Source: Tessaracoccus aquimaris (GTDB lineage: Bacteria > Actinomycetota > Actinomycetes > Propionibacteriales > Propionibacteriaceae). From it: DNA of 64,000 bases. The notes under the pieces were generated by a model. That model made no database searches and was not told where the DNA came from. It saw only the letters and a program-made list of their open reading frames with translations. Made by a program: the position numbers and the translations under genes. The stretch lies in NCBI RefSeq assembly GCF_001997345.1, contig NZ_CP019606.1, positions 1,550,001 through 1,614,000 on the forward strand. Direction: 5' to 3'. Positions 8,004 to 17,983 of the stretch are shown one piece after another. Numbering within the stretch: the first letter of the stretch is position 1; every line of letters begins with the position of its first letter.

Positions 8004-9161
8004 GTGAGCACAGAAGCCCGGCGCCCCCTGTATGCCAGATCCGGCTGGTTCGAGCCGACACTCGCGCTGTCGGTCTTCGCGCTGCAGGTCAGCACGATCG
8101 CGGCCGACGGTCCGCGCCCCGCCTTCCTGTGGGTGCTGGACGTGCTCGCCTGCCTGGGAGCGGGCCTCTCCGGGTACCGCCCCGCCATTGGGGTGGCGCT
8201 GCTCGCGGTTGGGCTCCTCGGCCAGTTCGCGGGCGCGCCTGCCGAGACGGGCATGTCCGGCTTCGCCGCGCTCACCGGGATCTTCGCCGCCGTCCGGATC
8301 AGGTACCGGCACTGGGTGCCCATCGCGACGGGCCTCGCGGTCGTGGCGTTCCTGCTGCTCGTCTTCCACGCGCCGACGGTGTGGGGCCAGATGGCGGCAT
8401 CTGCCGCGCTGTACTGCGTCTCCCTCGTGCTGACGGTCGGCGGCGCGAACCTGTGGCGCGGTGCCGTGCTGCGGGTGCGTCAGGAGCGCGAACTGGCGGA
8501 GCAGCGCTCCGAGGCGCGCCGGCTCGCGTTGGCGCGGGACCTGCACGACTCGGTCGCCCAGAGCCTCTCGCACGCCGCGATGCGAGCGCACATGGCGCTC
8601 GGAGAGCCGGACCTGCAGCCAGCGGTGCGCGACCAGTTGGAGCGGATCGCGGGCGAGTGCAGTTCCGCGGCACAGGACCTGCGCCAGTTGCTCTCGACGC
8701 TGCGCGAGGGCCAGAGTCTCGATCCCGACCGGGGCCTCCTGATCGACGATGAGCACCTCGCGGGCGCTGTGGAGCAGCAACGCCAGAGGCTCTGCGCCGC
8801 GGGTCTGCACGCCGACGTGCGACTCGAGCAGCGCCACATGAGCGCGGCGCGGGCGACCACGATCGCCAAGATCACCGTCGAGGCCGTGACGAACATGATC
8901 CGCCACGGAGTGCCCGGCTCAAAGTGTTCGATCCGGATCGCCGAGGTGGACGGTCACGTCCGTGCGACCTACTCGAACCTGACGACGCGCACGCCGAGGC
9001 CCGCAGGCCTCGGGCTGCTCGGCGTCCAGGAGCGCGCTGCGCTGCTGAAGGGCAGGTGCTCGGTGACGTTCGAGGACGGGGTGTGGACGCTCACCGTGAC
9101 GCTCCCGCCGGGGTACGAGAGCCGCGAGGAAGCGCTGCTGGACCGCCACACGATCGCCTGA
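8004..9161 (+). CDS. NarL-type sensor histidine kinase
   Basis: A roughly 385-residue membrane kinase. About five hydrophobic segments occupy residues 18-150, with no large extracellular domain. A HisKA_3 dimerisation domain carries the phospho-accepting His181 in LARDLHDSVAQSLSH, and the ATPase domain has Asn297 in TVEAVTNMIRHG and a G box AGLGLLGVQERA. The usual DxGxG box is not evident (ATYSNLTTRTPRP lies there). GTG at 8004 is spaced six bases from GAGGGGG; ATG at 7998 is possible but sits against that site. It is the only kinase near two flanking response regulators. Confidence 0.87.
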   Translation: MSTEARRPLYARSGWFEPTLALSVFALQVSTIAADGPRPAFLWVLDVLACLGAGLSGYRPAIGVALLAVGLLGQFAGAPAETGMSGFAALTGIFAAVRIRYRHWVPIATGLAVVAFLLLVFHAPTVWGQMAASAALYCVSLVLTVGGANLWRGAVLRVRQERELAEQRSEARRLALARDLHDSVAQSLSHAAMRAHMALGEPDLQPAVRDQLERIAGECSSAAQDLRQLLSTLREGQSLDPDRGLLIDDEHLAGAVEQQRQRLCAAGLHADVRLEQRHMSAARATTIAKITVEAVTNMIRHGVPGSKCSIRIAEVDGHVRATYSNLTTRTPRPAGLGLLGVQERAALLKGRCSVTFEDGVWTLTVTLPPGYESREEALLDRHTIA

Positions 9162-9218
9162 GACTCGATAGGCGGCATCCACCCTTTTGGCCAAGCCAGG
9201 CATGGCTAGACTCCTCGC

Positions 9219-9862
9219 ATGCCTGCCGCGTGTCGACCCATCAGGGTCCTGCTGGTCGAGGGCGACGAGTTGGCGCGTCGGGCCGTCGATCGCTACCTCG
9301 CGCCCCTTGAGGACATCGACCTGGTCGGCGTCGCCTCGGACGGCCGCGAGGCGCTCACCCTGGCAGAGTCCCTCTCCCCAGACGTGGTGCTCGTCGACGT
9401 TCACCTGCCCTCCGTCGAGGGCCTCGAGGTGATCCGCCACGTGGCGTCGCGGCTTGGCGCAAGCGTGGTCTGCTTCACGGCGCTCGCCGACGACCGGACC
9501 CTTGCCCAGGCCATCGAGGAGGGCGCCGCGGGGTTCCTCCTGAAGACGGACAGCCCCGGGCTGATCGCCAGGGCGATCAGGTCGGCACATAACGGCGATG
9601 CGCTGGTCTCCCCCAAGCTGATGGGGACCCTGCTCCGACAACTCCTGACCCGCACCGACGCCCCCGCCGCGTTGACGCCCGAGGATCGGACGATGCTCGC
9701 ATTGGTCGGGCAGGGGCACACCAACTCGGAGATCGGCAGCACCCTTGGCCTGGCGGCGTCGTCGGTCAGGGAGTGTGTGTCGGCCCTGCTGAGCCGCTTC
9801 GACCGGCTGAACCGGGCAGGCCTCGCCTGCTCGCCTACCGCTGGGGCCTCCTCGACGACTGA
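9219..9862 (+). CDS. NarL-family response regulator 2, frameshifted near its C-terminus
   Basis: A paralog of the regulator at 7301. The receiver keeps Asp60 (LVDVHLPS), a Thr in CFTAL and the LLKTD lysine, but the acidic pair is Glu14-Gly15, so one Mg ligand is missing. The helix-turn-helix (LVGQGHTNSEIGSTLGL) is intact. After NRAGLA the frame slips: restoring one base near 9827 (GCC-CTG-CTC) gives LLAYRWGLLDD and a stop at 9860-9862, matching the HEWGLVPRR end of regulator 1. Unrepaired, the frame runs antisense through rarD. Start ATG follows TAGACT by six bases. Confidence 0.78.
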
Positions 9863-10721
9863 CCAGGATCGCGTCGACGGCGAAGGCGGCGATGGCCACC
9901 CACACCAGAGCGAAGCCCGCCCATCTGCTGGCGGGCATCGGCTCCCGGAACACCAGCCAGCCGAGCAGGAACTGGCCGACGGGCGCGATGTACTGCAGCA
10001 TGCCGAGCGTCACCATCGACACCTTCCGGGCCGCGTCCGCGAACAGCAGCAGCGGGACTGCCGTCACGATTCCGGTGGTCGCCATCAGGAACCAGTATCC
10101 GGAAAGCGGCGGCACCGTCGACTGGCCGGTGACCCCGAGGTAGAACAGGTAGCCGAGGGCGAGCGGGAGCACCGCTCCCGTCTCGAACGCGAGCCCGGGA
10201 GCCGGCGCGACGGAGCGGCCCGCGAGCTTCTTCACGAGCGAGTAGGTGCCGAAGCTGAGCGCGAGGCCGAGCGCGATGAACGGCACCTGGCCGTAGCCGA
10301 GGATCAGCACCACGACGGCGACCGCGCCGAAACTCAGGGCCACCCACTGGCCGGGGCGGAGCCGTTCGCGCAGCACCACGACGCCGAGCAGAGCAACGGC
10401 GAGCGGGTTGATGAAGTAGCCGAGCGCCGCGTCGAGGGTGCGACCGGTGGCGACGCCGTAGACGTAGATGGTCCAGTTCGTCGCGATCAGGACGCCTGCG
10501 ACCGCAAGCGAGAGGGCCGTCCTGCGGTCGCGCCAGATGGCGCGCAGGTCGCCCATCTTGCGCAGCACCGCGAGCAGCAGCAGGCAGAACGCGAGCGACC
10601 AGGCGGCGCGGTAGGCGACCACCTCCAGCGCACCAGAGCGGGTGAAGAGCAGGAAGTACAGCGGGAAGAGTCCCCACAACAGGTAGGCGGCGATGCCGCT
10701 GTCCAGCCCGGTTCTCTTCAC
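9766..10721 (-). CDS. rarD: RarD, EamA-type drug/metabolite transporter
   Basis: A ten-helix inner-membrane permease of the RarD branch (GIAAYLLWGLFPLYF start, then RAAWSLAF, ATNWTIYVYGVATG and FINPLAVALLG). The substrate is unknown. The recognisable protein ends at about 9843 (FAVDAILVSRRG). In the given sequence the frame then runs to 8919 as antisense of the kinase. Restoring the base missing near 9827 stops it at 9766, giving 318 residues, close to family length. Start GTG overlaps the stop of the upstream hydrolase (GTGA), so the two are co-translated. Confidence 0.75.
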
Positions 10722-11566
10722 CCGGCGAAGGCTACTCCCTCATCGAGGGTCTCCAGGAAGTCGAGGATCGAGGACTCCCACTGCACGTGGTGCGACACGT
10801 TGGCGCCGTGCGGGGCGCCCTCGATGATCGCGAGCTTGGCATGCGCCACATAGCGGGGCATCCGCTCCGCGGACTTCTCGACGGGCACGTTCTGGTCGGC
10901 GTCGCCGTGGATCACCAGCGTCGGCACCTCGATGGTCTCGACGAAGTCGCGCAGGTCGGTCGCCCAGATCAGGATGGTCTGCACCGCCGCCCTCTCCGAG
11001 GACTGGTGCGCGATGTCGAGGGACTCGCGGCGGACGGCTTCGCTGACCTGGAGCCCGCCCTCCTCGGTGCTGTAGAACGTCGTGATGAAGGAGTCGAGGA
11101 AGCCGTCGCGGTCCGTCTCGCAGGCACGCGACATGTCCTCGAAGGCCGAGAACGGCATGGCGCCGTCGGGGTTGTCGTCGAAGATGCCGAGTGCCGGGGT
11201 GATGGCTCCGGAGAAGATCGCGCCCGCGATACGCGGGTTGTGCCGTCCGGCCAGGTGCGCGGCCTCGCCGCCGCCCATCGAGAAGCCAAGCACCGCTGCT
11301 CCGTGCAGGTCGAGTTGCTCGATCAGCGACGCCGCGTCGGAGGCGAGCGTGTCGTAGTCGTAGCCGCCCTCAGGCTTGTCCGACTCCCCGAATCCTCGCC
11401 GGTCATAGGTGATGACGCGGTACCCGGCGTCGGTGAATGCGGGCACGTTCTTGGCGAAAGAGGCACCAGACAGCGGCCAGCCGTGGATCAGCACCAGCGG
11501 TCGGCCGTCGCCGCCGGTGTCGGTGTAGTGCAGTCGGACGCCGTCAGGCGTGGTCAGATTCGGCAT
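10718..11566 (-). CDS. Alpha/beta hydrolase (haloperoxidase/esterase-like)
   Basis: A 282-residue cytoplasmic alpha/beta hydrolase. Visible: the oxyanion region LVLIHGWPLS (24-33), nucleophile elbow GFSMGG with Ser96, the acid in HGDADQ (Asp222 or Asp224) and His253 in GAPHG. The HGW motif and overall pattern resemble cofactor-free chloroperoxidases and aryl esterases; the substrate is unknown. A good ribosome binding site (ACAGGAGGCGACG) precedes the ATG at 11566. Its stop overlaps the rarD start, forming a two-gene operon. Confidence 0.85.
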   Translation of the reverse strand: MPNLTTPDGVRLHYTDTGGDGRPLVLIHGWPLSGASFAKNVPAFTDAGYRVITYDRRGFGESDKPEGGYDYDTLASDAASLIEQLDLHGAAVLGFSMGGGEAAHLAGRHNPRIAGAIFSGAITPALGIFDDNPDGAMPFSAFEDMSRACETDRDGFLDSFITTFYSTEEGGLQVSEAVRRESLDIAHQSSERAAVQTILIWATDLRDFVETIEVPTLVIHGDADQNVPVEKSAERMPRYVAHAKLAIIEGAPHGANVSHHVQWESSILDFLETLDEGVAFAG

Positions 11567-11706
11567 CGTCGCCTCCTGTAGGTCTGAGCCTCCAGCCTAG
11601 CTCCGCAGTGCCGGGAAGGGGTCGTGTCACGCTAGTCGTGGCGGCGTGCCAGGATCAGGAACTGGCCCCTCGTCCGATGGCCCTGGGGACGCCCGGCTCC
11701 CGGGTT

Positions 11707-11731
11707 GGCGACCCGCGATCGACGGGTCGCC
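11707..11731 (-). terminator. Hairpin at the end of the suf operon
   Basis: GGCGACCCG (11707-11715) pairs perfectly with CGGGTCGCC (11723-11731) around a 7-base loop, starting 12 bases past the sufT stop. There is no U-tract, as is common in high-GC actinobacteria. Confidence 0.6.
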
Positions 11732-11742
11732 GGCACCGACTG

Positions 11743-12135
11743 CTACAGGTTGTAGCCGATGGCTCGAAGTTGCTCGCGCCCGTCCTCGGAGATCATCTCG
11801 AGGGTCCACGGCGGCAGCCAGACCCAGTTGAGGGTCACGGAGTTCGCGAGCCCGTCGAGCACGTACTTGGTGTCGTACTCGATCTTGTCGGTCAGGGGGC
11901 AGGTCGGGGAGGTCAGCGTCATGTCGATGGTGACGTTGCCCTCGTCATCGACCTGGACGCCGTAGACGAGGCCGAGGTCGACGACGTTGACCATCAGTTC
12001 GGGGTCGACGACGTCCTTCATGGCCTCGAGGATCTCGTCCTCAGCGGGCACCACGGAGGGCGGGTTGGGGCTGAGGTCGACGTCGGGCAGCTCGTCCTTG
12101 ACGAGGTCGCTCGGGCGCTGCTCGTGGTTGTACAT
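11743..12135 (-). CDS. sufT: SufT/MIP18-family (DUF59) Fe-S assembly factor
   Basis: A 130-residue protein of the DUF59 family, which helps mature or deliver Fe-S clusters. The core is visible as VVDPELMVNVVDLGLVYGV, then DMTLTSPTCPLTD with the conserved cysteine, and WLPPWTLEMISEDGREQL. A disordered acidic N-terminus of about 35 residues precedes it. Last gene of the suf operon; its ATG shares one base with the sufU stop (TGATG). The longer open frame upstream is a shadow of sufU and sufS. Confidence 0.88.
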   Translation of the reverse strand: MYNHEQRPSDLVKDELPDVDLSPNPPSVVPAEDEILEAMKDVVDPELMVNVVDLGLVYGVQVDDEGNVTIDMTLTSPTCPLTDKIEYDTKYVLDGLANSVTLNWVWLPPWTLEMISEDGREQLRAIGYNL

Positions 12136-12578
12136 CAGTTCTCCTTGGTGGTTGCTTGCAGGGTGGCGTCGCGCATGGCTGACCACCCCAGGAGTGCGCA
12201 CTTGACGCGGGCCGGGAACTTGGAGACCCCGGCGAACGCGATGGCGTCCTCGAAGGTGTCCTCGTCTGGTTCGATCCTGCCCTGGGACTGCATCATCTCG
12301 AGAAACTTGTCGTGCAGGGCGAGGGCGTGGTCGACGCTGCCGCCGATCAGCAGGTCCCCCATCACCGAGGTGGAGGCCTGCGAGATCGAGCAGCCTTCGG
12401 CGTGGTAGGAGATGTCGGAGACGGTGTCGCCGTCGAGGTGCACGCGGAGGGTCAGTTCGTCCCCGCAGGACGGGTTGACGTGATGCACCTCTGCCTCGTA
12501 CGGCTCGCGGAGCCCCGCGTGGTGCTTCTCCCGGTAGTGGTCGAGGATGATCGTCTGGTAGAGCTCGTCGATGTTCAT
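12135..12578 (-). CDS. sufU: SufU, zinc-dependent sulfur-transfer protein
   Basis: A 147-residue SufU/IscU-like protein that accepts persulfide sulfur from SufS. The zinc/cluster ligands are visible: Cys38 and Asp40 (NPSCGD), Cys63 (EGCSIS) and Cys127 (VKCALLGW). The segment between the second and third cysteines has the extended SufU form rather than the short IscU form. It follows sufS by eight bases, and its stop is fused to the sufT start. Confidence 0.92.
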   Translation of the reverse strand: MNIDELYQTIILDHYREKHHAGLREPYEAEVHHVNPSCGDELTLRVHLDGDTVSDISYHAEGCSISQASTSVMGDLLIGGSVDHALALHDKFLEMMQSQGRIEPDEDTFEDAIAFAGVSKFPARVKCALLGWSAMRDATLQATTKEN

Positions 12579-12586
12579 TGCCCTCC

Positions 12587-13828
12587 TCAGAAGCGCGGGG
12601 CGAAGTAGTTGCGGGTGTAGACGAGCGCGTCGGCCAGCGCGTCGATCTCCGTCTTGGTGGTGTACAGGTAGCTGGACGCGCGCGTCGAACTCTGATGACC
12701 GAGCCGCTTGTGTAACGGGCGGGCGCAGTGGTGGCCACCGCGGATGGCGACGCCCCGGGAGTCGAGGACCTGCATCACGTCGTGCGGGTGGACGCCCTTG
12801 AGGTTGAACGAGATGGCGCTGCCGCGTTCCACGGCCTCGGTTGGGCCGAGGACGACGAGGTCGTCGATGGAGGTGAGCTTGTCGAGGGCATAGCCGGTCA
12901 GTTCGTCGTCGTGCGCGGCGATCTCGTCCATGCCGATGCCCTGCAGGTAGTCGACTGCCGCGCCGAGCCCGACGGCCTGCGCGATCGGCGGGGTGCCCGC
13001 CTCGAAGCGTGCGGGAGGTGCCGCGTAGGTCGACTTCTCCATCTCGACGATCTCGATCATCTCGCCGCCGCCGAGGAAGGGCGGAAGCTCCGCGAGCAGG
13101 TCGTAGCGCCCCCAGAGCACGCCGATGCCGGTGGGCCCGACCATCTTGTGGCCGGTGAACGCGACGAGGTCGGCGCCGAGCGCGGCGACGTCGGTTGCCT
13201 GGTGCGGGACGGCCTGGGACGCGTCGACGACCATCACGGCCCCGACGGCGTGCGCCTTCGCGGCGATGTCGGCGATCGGGTTGCGGGTGCCGAGCACGTT
13301 GGAGACCCAGGTCAGCGACACGACCTTGGTGCGCTCGTTGAGGAGGTGCTCGCGTTCGGCCTTCTCCAGGTCGAGGCGGCCGTCGTCTGTGATGTCGAAC
13401 CAGCGCAGCGTCGCCCCGGTGCGCTGGCAGGCCATCTGCCAGGGCACGATGTTGGAGTGGTGCTCCATGACGGAGATGACCACCTCGTCGCCCGGGCCAA
13501 GCCGGGACGAGAGGGTGTTGGCCGCCAGGTTGAGCGCCTCGGACGCGTTCTTGGTGAACACGATCTCCTCGGCCCGCGCAGCCCCGATGAACGATCCGAC
13601 CTTCGCCCGCGCGCCCTCGAACGCCTCGGTCGCCTCGGCGCCGAGCAGGTGCATGGCGCGGGCGACGTTGGCGTTGTGCTCGAGGTAGTGCCGCTCGACG
13701 GCCTCGACGACCTGGCGCGGCTTCTGCGAGGTGTTGGCCGAGTCGAGGTACACCAGCGGCTGCTCCCCCACCCTGCGCTGCAGGATCGGGAAGTCCTCGC
13801 GGATCTTTTCGACGTCGTACACGCTCAT
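12587..13828 (-). CDS. sufS: SufS, cysteine desulfurase
   Basis: A PLP enzyme of 413 residues that takes sulfur from cysteine for Fe-S cluster assembly. The PLP lysine is Lys228 in FTGHKMVGPTG, and the active-site cysteine Cys368 lies in IRGGHHCARPLHKRLG, the group II (SufS) pattern. EHHSN at 122-126 is the PLP-stacking histidine region. ATG at 13828 is preferred over the adjacent GTG at 13831; AGGAGG lies very close upstream of both. A 334-base repeat-bearing gap separates it from sufC. Confidence 0.93.
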   Translation of the reverse strand: MSVYDVEKIREDFPILQRRVGEQPLVYLDSANTSQKPRQVVEAVERHYLEHNANVARAMHLLGAEATEAFEGARAKVGSFIGAARAEEIVFTKNASEALNLAANTLSSRLGPGDEVVISVMEHHSNIVPWQMACQRTGATLRWFDITDDGRLDLEKAEREHLLNERTKVVSLTWVSNVLGTRNPIADIAAKAHAVGAVMVVDASQAVPHQATDVAALGADLVAFTGHKMVGPTGIGVLWGRYDLLAELPPFLGGGEMIEIVEMEKSTYAAPPARFEAGTPPIAQAVGLGAAVDYLQGIGMDEIAAHDDELTGYALDKLTSIDDLVVLGPTEAVERGSAISFNLKGVHPHDVMQVLDSRGVAIRGGHHCARPLHKRLGHQSSTRASSYLYTTKTEIDALADALVYTRNYFAPRF

Positions 13829-13973
13829 CACCTCCTGGTTGATTGGCCCGAGGGCCTTGGTTCAATTATCGCCCGCGCCGTCCCGCCGCCCCTCACCACG
13901 TCAGGCAGCGAGACCAGGCACGAGCGAAGCGCTGTGCCGGGACCCCACCAACCCGAGCCAGTCATCGCGAGAG

Positions 13974-14074
13974 CTCCGGCCCTAGGCGCCCGTCTCGCAA
14001 GGCCGACGACCGAGGCAGGGCTGACGCCCGCCGAGGAAGGAGAACGCAGCGAGACGGGATGCATAGGGCCGGAG
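13974..14074. repeat. Long imperfect inverted repeat between sufS and sufC
   Basis: The left arm (13974-13998, ending CGCCCGTCTCGC) is nearly the reverse complement of the right arm (14049-14074, starting GCGAGACGGGATGCAT). Ten bases at one end and eleven at the other pair perfectly, with a short mismatched middle. About 50 bases lie between the arms. It sits in the 334-base gap 13829-14162, which holds no gene. Confidence 0.6.
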
Positions 14075-14162
14075 ATCGGTCACCTTCAAGCGATGGCCCA
14101 GCGACCGACGTGAACGCAGCCAGGTGGGATGCATCGGCGCGGGGATCGGACAATCCCAAGCG

Positions 14163-14165
<3 letters not shown>
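14041..14165. repeat. Two direct repeats of about 55 bases, 70-base period
   Basis: Copy 1 (about 14042-14095) and copy 2 (about 14112-14165) share GAACGCAGC, GGGATGCAT, GGATCGG-like and CAAGCG blocks at identical spacing. Copy 2 runs into the last codons of sufC. This looks like a dispersed intergenic repeat family rather than coding sequence. Confidence 0.6.
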
Positions 14166-14927
<762 letters not shown>

Positions 14928-14939
14928 GTGTCTGTACTC

Positions 14940-15302
14940 CTAGTTTTCTTCAAAATTCAGTGGGTTGTCGGGATCGACGAGGATGTCGTCTCCCTCGATC
15001 CGGACGGGGAACACCCGCACCGGCTTGGTCGCGGGCAGGTTCAGGGCCTTTCCGGTGCGCAGGTCGAAGGTCGACCCGTGCAGGTAGCACTCGATGGTGC
15101 AGTCGATCACGTCGCCCTCGCTGAGCGGCACCTTCGCGTGGCTGCACTCGTTCTCGATGGCGTACAGGACGCCCTCGTGGCGCACCAGCGCGACCTCGAG
15201 CTCGCCGTCATCCTCCCGGCCGGATCCCGTCTCGGGGACCTCGCAGGCCAGGGGGATGTCGTCTCTGAGCTCGTCGGTCGTGGCGACGGGAACGAAGGTC
15301 AC
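14940..15302 (-). CDS. Rieske [2Fe-2S] ferredoxin-like protein of the suf operon
   Basis: A 120-residue Rieske domain, resembling the ferredoxin subunit of non-heme iron oxygenases. Cluster ligands are Cys53-x-His55 (ECSHAKVPL) and Cys72-x2-His75 (CYLHGSTFD). An acidic insertion GSGREDDGE lies near residue 26. Genes of this type often sit between sufD and sufC in actinobacteria and may be an electron donor for cluster assembly; that role is inference. The GTG start overlaps the sufD stop by four bases. Confidence 0.9.
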   Translation of the reverse strand: MTFVPVATTDELRDDIPLACEVPETGSGREDDGELEVALVRHEGVLYAIENECSHAKVPLSEGDVIDCTIECYLHGSTFDLRTGKALNLPATKPVRVFPVRIEGDDILVDPDNPLNFEEN

Positions 15303-16474
15303 GCGTGATCCGCCGTCCGGGTGGTGCCGTGGACCAGCGCCAGTTCACGCTCGACCTGCTCCAGGAGCTTGCGCTCGATGTGCTCGACGCCGACGCGGCG
15401 GATGATGTCGTTGAAGAAGCCGTGCACGATCAGCCGGCGCGACTCCTCCTCCGAGATGCCGCGGCTCATCAGGTAGAAGAGCTGGTTGTCGTCGAAGCGG
15501 CCGGTGCTGGACGCGTGGCCCGCGCCGGCGATCTCGCCGGTCTCGATCTCGAGGTTTGGGACCGAGTCGGCCTGGCAGCCCTCGGAGAGCACCAGGTTCT
15601 TGTTGCTCTCGTAGGTCTCGATGCCGAGCGCCTGCTTGCGGATCAGCACGTCGCCGATCCAGACGGAGTGCGCGCCCTTGCCCTGCAGCGCGCCGCGGTA
15701 GTCGACGTTCGACTTGGTGTTGGGCTCGTTGTGGTCGACGAACATGCGGTGCTCGATGTCCTGACCTGCGTCGGCGAAGTAGATGCCGAACTGTTCGAGC
15801 TGTCCGCCGGGGCCGTTGTAGCGGGCGCGCTCGGCGATGCGGATGGCGCGGCCACCCATCGAGGCGTGCACGGTGCGGACCTGCGCGTCGCGGCCGACCT
15901 CGACGGAGATCTGCCCGCCGTGGATGCTGTCGCCCGCCCAGTCGTTGACGTAGACGAGATTGATCTGGGCGCCTGCCCCGATCCGGAAGTCGTACTTCGC
16001 GGAGTACTTGGCGGAGCCCTCGAAGCGAAGGACGAGCGTCGCCTTGCTGTGCGGGCCGAACTCGGCGACGAAGGTCTCGGCGACCTGGGCGCCGTCGCCG
16101 CGTCCGATGAACACGATGGGCTCGTCGATCTCGACGTCGGCGGGCACGCGCAGGTAGTGGGCCTGTGCGCTGCGCTCGGCTGCGATGGCCGAGATCCGGT
16201 CGACGGGGGGCTCGATGGCGACCTCGCGCGCCTCTGCGGCGGTGATGGTCTTCCACTCGACGCCGTCGGGGAACTCGCCGCTCCAGTCGAGGCCGCCGAG
16301 GGCCTCGCCCTGCTGCAGCAGCGGCTTCAGCGTGCGGATCGGCGAGAACCGCCAGATCTCCTCACGGCCGGTCGGCATGGGGTGCTTATCGACGTCGTAG
16401 CTCGGCTCCGGGTGCAGGTGCGACTCGATGGTCTCGATCGCGCCGGCGACATTGGGCACGGTTGCAGTAGTCAA
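15299..16474 (-). CDS. sufD: SufD, Fe-S cluster scaffold subunit
   Basis: A 391-residue SufB/SufD beta-helix protein, partner of SufB and SufC. It carries the C-terminal signature [20 protein letters not shown] followed by EEESRRLIVHGFFNDI. It is shorter than SufB and lies between sufB and the Rieske gene. The stop codon overlaps the Rieske start (GTGA). Confidence 0.93.
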   Translation of the reverse strand: MTTATVPNVAGAIETIESHLHPEPSYDVDKHPMPTGREEIWRFSPIRTLKPLLQQGEALGGLDWSGEFPDGVEWKTITAAEAREVAIEPPVDRISAIAAERSAQAHYLRVPADVEIDEPIVFIGRGDGAQVAETFVAEFGPHSKATLVLRFEGSAKYSAKYDFRIGAGAQINLVYVNDWAGDSIHGGQISVEVGRDAQVRTVHASMGGRAIRIAERARYNGPGGQLEQFGIYFADAGQDIEHRMFVDHNEPNTKSNVDYRGALQGKGAHSVWIGDVLIRKQALGIETYESNKNLVLSEGCQADSVPNLEIETGEIAGAGHASSTGRFDDNQLFYLMSRGISEEESRRLIVHGFFNDIIRRVGVEHIERKLLEQVERELALVHGTTRTADHA

Positions 16475-16525
16475 ATCAACTGTCTCTTTCTCAGGAAATT
16501 TCGTGGGTGGGCGCGGTCTCGACGA

Positions 16526-17983
16526 TCAGCCGACCGCACCCTCCATCTGCAGTTCGATGAGGCGGTTCAGCTCGAGGGCGTACTCCATGGGCAGCTCGCG
16601 GGCGATCGGCTCGATGAAGCCGCGCACGATCATGGCCATGGCCTCGTCCTCCTCCATGCCGCGCGACATCAGGTAGAAGAGCTGGTCCTCGGAGACCTTC
16701 GACACGGTGGCCTCGTGGGCCATCGACACGTCCTCTTCGCGGACGTCGACGTAGGGGTAGGTGTCGGAGCGCGACACGTTGTCGACGAGCAGCGCGTCAC
16801 ACTTGACCGACGATGCCGAGTGGTTGGCGCCCGGGTCGACCTGGACGAGGCCGCGGTAGGACGCGCGTCCGCCGGAGCGGGCGACCGACTTCGAGATGAT
16901 CGAGCTGGACGTGTTGGGCGCGCAGTGGACCATCTTGGAGCCGGTGTCCTGGTGCTGGCCCTCGCCCGCGAAGGCGATCGAGAGGGTCTCGCCGCGGGCG
17001 TGGTCGCCCATCAGGTAGACGGCCGGGTACTTCATGGTCACCTTGGAGCCGATGTTGCCGTCGACCCATTCCATCGTGGCGCCCGCCTCGCAGGTGGCGC
17101 GCTTGGTGACCAGGTTGTACACGTTGTTGGACCAGTTCTGGATGGTCGTGTAGCGCACCCGGGCGTTCTTCTTGACGATGATCTCGACGACGGCGGAGTG
17201 CAGCGAGTCCGACTTGTAGATCGGCGCGGTGCAGCCCTCGACGTAGTGCACGTAGGAGTCCTCGTCGGCGATGATCAACGTGCGCTCGAACTGGCCCATG
17301 TTCTCCGTGTTGATGCGGAAGTAGGCCTGCAACGGGATCGACACGTGGACGCCCTTGGGGACGTAGATGAACGAGCCACCCGACCAGACGGCGGTGTTCA
17401 GCGACGCGAACTTGTTGTCGCCGACGGGGATGACGGTGCCGAAGTGCTCCTGGAAGATCTCCGGGTGCTCACGCAGCGCGGTGTCTGTGTCGAGGAAGAT
17501 GACGCCCTGACGCTCGAGCTCCTCGTTGATCTTGTGGTAGACGACCTCGGACTCGTACTGGGCGGCGACGCCCGCGACGAGGCGCGCCTTCTCCGCCTCG
17601 GGGATGCCGAGCCGGTCGTAGGTGTTCTTGATGTCCTCCGGGAGGTCCTCCCAGGTCTGGGCCTGCTTCTCGGTGGAGCGCACAAAGTACTTGATGTTGT
17701 CGAAGTCGATGTCGCTGAGGTCGGCGCCCCACTTCGGCATGGGCTTCTTTTCGAAGAGCTTCAGGCCCTTGAGGCGCAGGTCGAGCATCCACTGGGGCTC
17801 GTCCTTCATCTCGGAGATGTTGGCGACGACGGCCTCGTTGAGGCCGCGCTTGGCCGCGGCGCCCGCGGTGTCGGTGTCGTGCCACCCCCACTTGTAGCTG
17901 GAGAGCGCCTCGATGTGTTCGTCCTGCGTTGCACCCAATCCGGGTGCCTGCGGTGCGGTCTGCGTCATATCCGTATCCGTCAC
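16526..17983 (-). CDS. sufB: SufB, Fe-S cluster scaffold subunit
   Basis: A 485-residue core scaffold of the SUF system. Conserved blocks include YKWGWHD near the N-terminus, [33 protein letters not shown] and the C-terminal [24 protein letters not shown] at 17983 overlaps the sufR stop by four bases (GTGA), the coupling used elsewhere in this operon; ATG at 17968 is the alternative. A 51-base gap separates it from sufD. Confidence 0.93.
   Translation of the reverse strand: MTDTDMTQTAPQAPGLGATQDEHIEALSSYKWGWHDTDTAGAAAKRGLNEAVVANISEMKDEPQWMLDLRLKGLKLFEKKPMPKWGADLSDIDFDNIKYFVRSTEKQAQTWEDLPEDIKNTYDRLGIPEAEKARLVAGVAAQYESEVVYHKINEELERQGVIFLDTDTALREHPEIFQEHFGTVIPVGDNKFASLNTAVWSGGSFIYVPKGVHVSIPLQAYFRINTENMGQFERTLIIADEDSYVHYVEGCTAPIYKSDSLHSAVVEIIVKKNARVRYTTIQNWSNNVYNLVTKRATCEAGATMEWVDGNIGSKVTMKYPAVYLMGDHARGETLSIAFAGEGQHQDTGSKMVHCAPNTSSSIISKSVARSGGRASYRGLVQVDPGANHSASSVKCDALLVDNVSRSDTYPYVDVREEDVSMAHEATVSKVSEDQLFYLMSRGMEEDEAMAMIVRGFIEPIARELPMEYALELNRLIELQMEGAVG

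Noticed and set aside
8919..9765. C-terminal extension of rarD to 600 residues
   Set aside because: The extra 280 residues are antisense to the response regulator and kinase genes; a single restored base removes them.
13829..14162. CRISPR array between sufS and sufC
   Set aside because: Only two imperfect repeats are present, with no regular spacers and no cas genes nearby.
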